14,573 bases of DNA from JAGLSB01 sp023135955 (GTDB lineage Bacteria > Bacteroidota > Bacteroidia > Bacteroidales > GCA-2748055): positions 1 through 14,573 of the forward strand of contig DAOVIO010000102.1 in NCBI GenBank assembly GCA_030673645.1, written 5' to 3'. Numbering within the stretch: position 1 is the first letter of the stretch; every line of letters begins with the position of its first letter. The translations under genes were made by a program, and so were the position numbers. Under the pieces are notes generated by a model. The model was not told the origin of the DNA and ran no database searches. It was given only the letters and a program-made list of their open reading frames with translations. Positions 13,675 to 14,573 of this stretch are shown piece after piece.

Positions 13675-13747
13675 TGATTCAGCTGAGTCTCGAACTCAGG
13701 ACCCCATCCTTAAAAGGGATGTGCTCTACCAACTGAGCTACTGAATC
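13675..13747 (-). tRNA. tRNA-Lys (anticodon UUU)
   Basis: The 73-nt minus-strand gene folds as a complete cloverleaf: acceptor GATTCAG/CTGAATC, D-arm AGCTCAGTTGGTAGAGC, anticodon stem CATCC/GGATG with loop CTTTTAA (anticodon TTT), T-arm CTGAG-TTCGAGA-CTCAG, and discriminator A. CCA is not encoded (CAA follows), so it must be added after transcription. A good promoter lies upstream and an intrinsic terminator downstream, so it is a single-gene unit. Confidence 0.97.
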
Positions 13748-13771
13748 GGTTTATTTTTGTCTAACGGGATG

Positions 13772-13801
13772 CAAAGATATATGATTTTAATTAAAAGCAA
13801 A
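13772..13801 (-). promoter_or_regulatory. Promoter of tRNA-Lys
   Basis: On the minus strand TTTG (13798-13801) is followed after 18 bp by TATCTTTG (13772-13779), a good match to the Bacteroidota housekeeping promoter TTTG/TAnnTTTG. The -7 box is 24 bp upstream of the mature tRNA 5' end. It is the clearest promoter in the window and supports the phylum assignment. Confidence 0.75.
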
Positions 13802-13838
13802 AGGAAAAATTAATTATTTATAAATATTTCAATTTTAT

Positions 13839-14573
13839 CTAAAACCTAATGACTTTCTCAGGCTTATTTTTGCGCAAATATAGTTTGATAATTTGCCTTA
13901 TATCACGATTATCGTCCTTCTCCATAATGCAATCTTTTAGGTCCTCAATTTTTAAATAACTTTCTTCAGTATTGATATAGCCATATCCTTTATATAAACC
14001 ATTTTCAAGTAGCACAACCGACTTCTCATCATCGCTTCGGCCACTATCAATAATGATTAAGTTTTTTTCTTCAAATTCAAACTTGTCAATTAACTTCTGT
14101 GCTCTTTCATTATAGGCTTTTACGGGCTCTTTACCGGTGCAAGCACCATTACATTGCCTGATTTCATAGTGGAAACAAGATCCTTCAGTTGAATATAGGC
14201 CACTTAGCTTAGGACACAACCAGTTTTTCTCTACCTGGTTTGCAAGTATTTCTTTTGCTTCAGTCTGATTATTAAAAGAAGCAACAGGAAAATTATTCTG
14301 AGTAGAAGTTTTTAGAATTCTGAAATTTAAATAACCCTTGTCATCATTAAACTCATATAATCCCCAGCTTGAACTAGATCGTCTCTGAGCCCGATTATAA
14401 ATTGGCTTGCTTGATTTGATTTCAACTGACTCTAAAAGAAGTGCAATTAATTCATTACCTGTTAGTTCAAAAGATATTCCAGCAATCTTACCTGCCATTT
14501 CTGTAGCCCGGCGACTGTTTCGATTGCCAAGGTGGGTGAGTATGCGATTGTGAATATTTTTGCTTTTACCAAC
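13839..14573 (-). CDS. GIY-YIG / UvrC-like nuclease, C-terminal part (start beyond right edge)
   Basis: The first internal ATG is at 14498, but the frame is open upstream to the window edge and adds 25 residues, VGKSKNIHNRILTHLGN..., which is the classic second half of a GIY-YIG nuclease domain (the Y-V/I-GKSKN segment). So the true start is outside the window and 244 residues are visible. After the nuclease domain, residues about 120-145 carry a UvrC-like cysteine group (C120, C133, C141, C145 in LCPKL...SCFHYEIRQCNGAC). In Bacteroidota this arrangement usually belongs to a DnaQ-type 3'-5' exonuclease fused to GIY-YIG and UvrC-like regions, annotated as DNA polymerase III epsilon-like, or to a Cho-like nuclease. 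The exonuclease half cannot be seen, so I do not give a symbol. A role in DNA repair is inferred from the family. Confidence 0.8.
   Translation of the reverse strand, partial: VGKSKNIHNRILTHLGNRNSRRATEMAGKIAGISFELTGNELIALLLESVEIKSSKPIYNRAQRRSSSSWGLYEFNDDKGYLNFRILKTSTQNNFPVASFNNQTEAKEILANQVEKNWLCPKLSGLYSTEGSCFHYEIRQCNGACTGKEPVKAYNERAQKLIDKFEFEEKNLIIIDSGRSDDEKSVVLLENGLYKGYGYINTEESYLKIEDLKDCIMEKDDNRDIRQIIKLYLRKNKPEKVIRF

Noticed and set aside
13839..14498. Complete 219-aa protein starting at the ATG at 14498
   Set aside because: The frame stays open to the window edge and the upstream residues VGKSKNIHNR belong to a GIY-YIG domain, so the ATG is internal and the gene is partial.

Overview
The window looks like chromosomal DNA of an anaerobic or fermentative member of the Bacteroidota. 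The evidence is low G+C, the absence of Shine-Dalgarno sequences before the genes, two clear TAnnTTTG -7 boxes of the Bacteroidota type, a tRNA without an encoded CCA, and protein families typical of that phylum (WYL regulator, fused FAD/Fe-S dehydrogenase, short XRE regulator, UvrC-like GIY-YIG nuclease). I cannot name a genus.

Layout. (1) Positions 1-344, minus: the N-terminal part of a WYL-type transcription regulator that runs off the left edge. (2) 345-678: non-coding, with a 75-bp imperfect palindrome and a REP-like palindromic element against the 3' end of the next gene. (3) 6012 down to 679, minus: a five-gene fermentation cluster read in the order pta, 3-hydroxyacyl-CoA dehydrogenase, ackA, ptb, buk. 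It holds two complete acyl-phosphate modules. Pta/AckA converts acetyl-CoA to acetate and Ptb/Buk converts butyryl-CoA to butyrate, each yielding ATP, with a 3-hydroxybutyryl-CoA-dehydrogenase-like enzyme in the same cluster. Thiolase, crotonase and butyryl-CoA dehydrogenase are not in the window. (4) 6260-10491, plus, divergent: a 968-aa FAD/Fe-S 2-hydroxyacid dehydrogenase followed 29 bp later by a glutamate/dicarboxylate:cation symporter, probably one transcript for uptake and oxidation of an organic acid. (5) 10492-11635: a 1.1-kb, very AT-rich gene-free stretch. It has a chain of short hairpins in its first half and repeated TACAnnTGTA palindromes, which become a phased array just upstream of a small XRE regulator. 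(6) 11636-13139, plus: the XRE regulator, then pyrD (class 2 dihydroorotate dehydrogenase) with its own -7 box. (7) 13131-13635: an 8-bp tandem repeat that includes the pyrD stop codon, then non-coding DNA with a G/C-rich hairpin. (8) 13636-14573, minus: tRNA-Lys(UUU) with a good promoter and terminator, and the C-terminal part of a GIY-YIG/UvrC-like nuclease whose start lies beyond the right edge.

Most of the window is ordinary metabolism. The parts most worth a second look are the operator-like palindrome family around the XRE gene, the Cys in place of the class 2 Ser in PyrD, the altered active-site region of the 3-hydroxyacyl-CoA dehydrogenase, and the pairing of the dehydrogenase with a dicarboxylate carrier. 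I do not see a defence system, CRISPR array, transposase or prophage.
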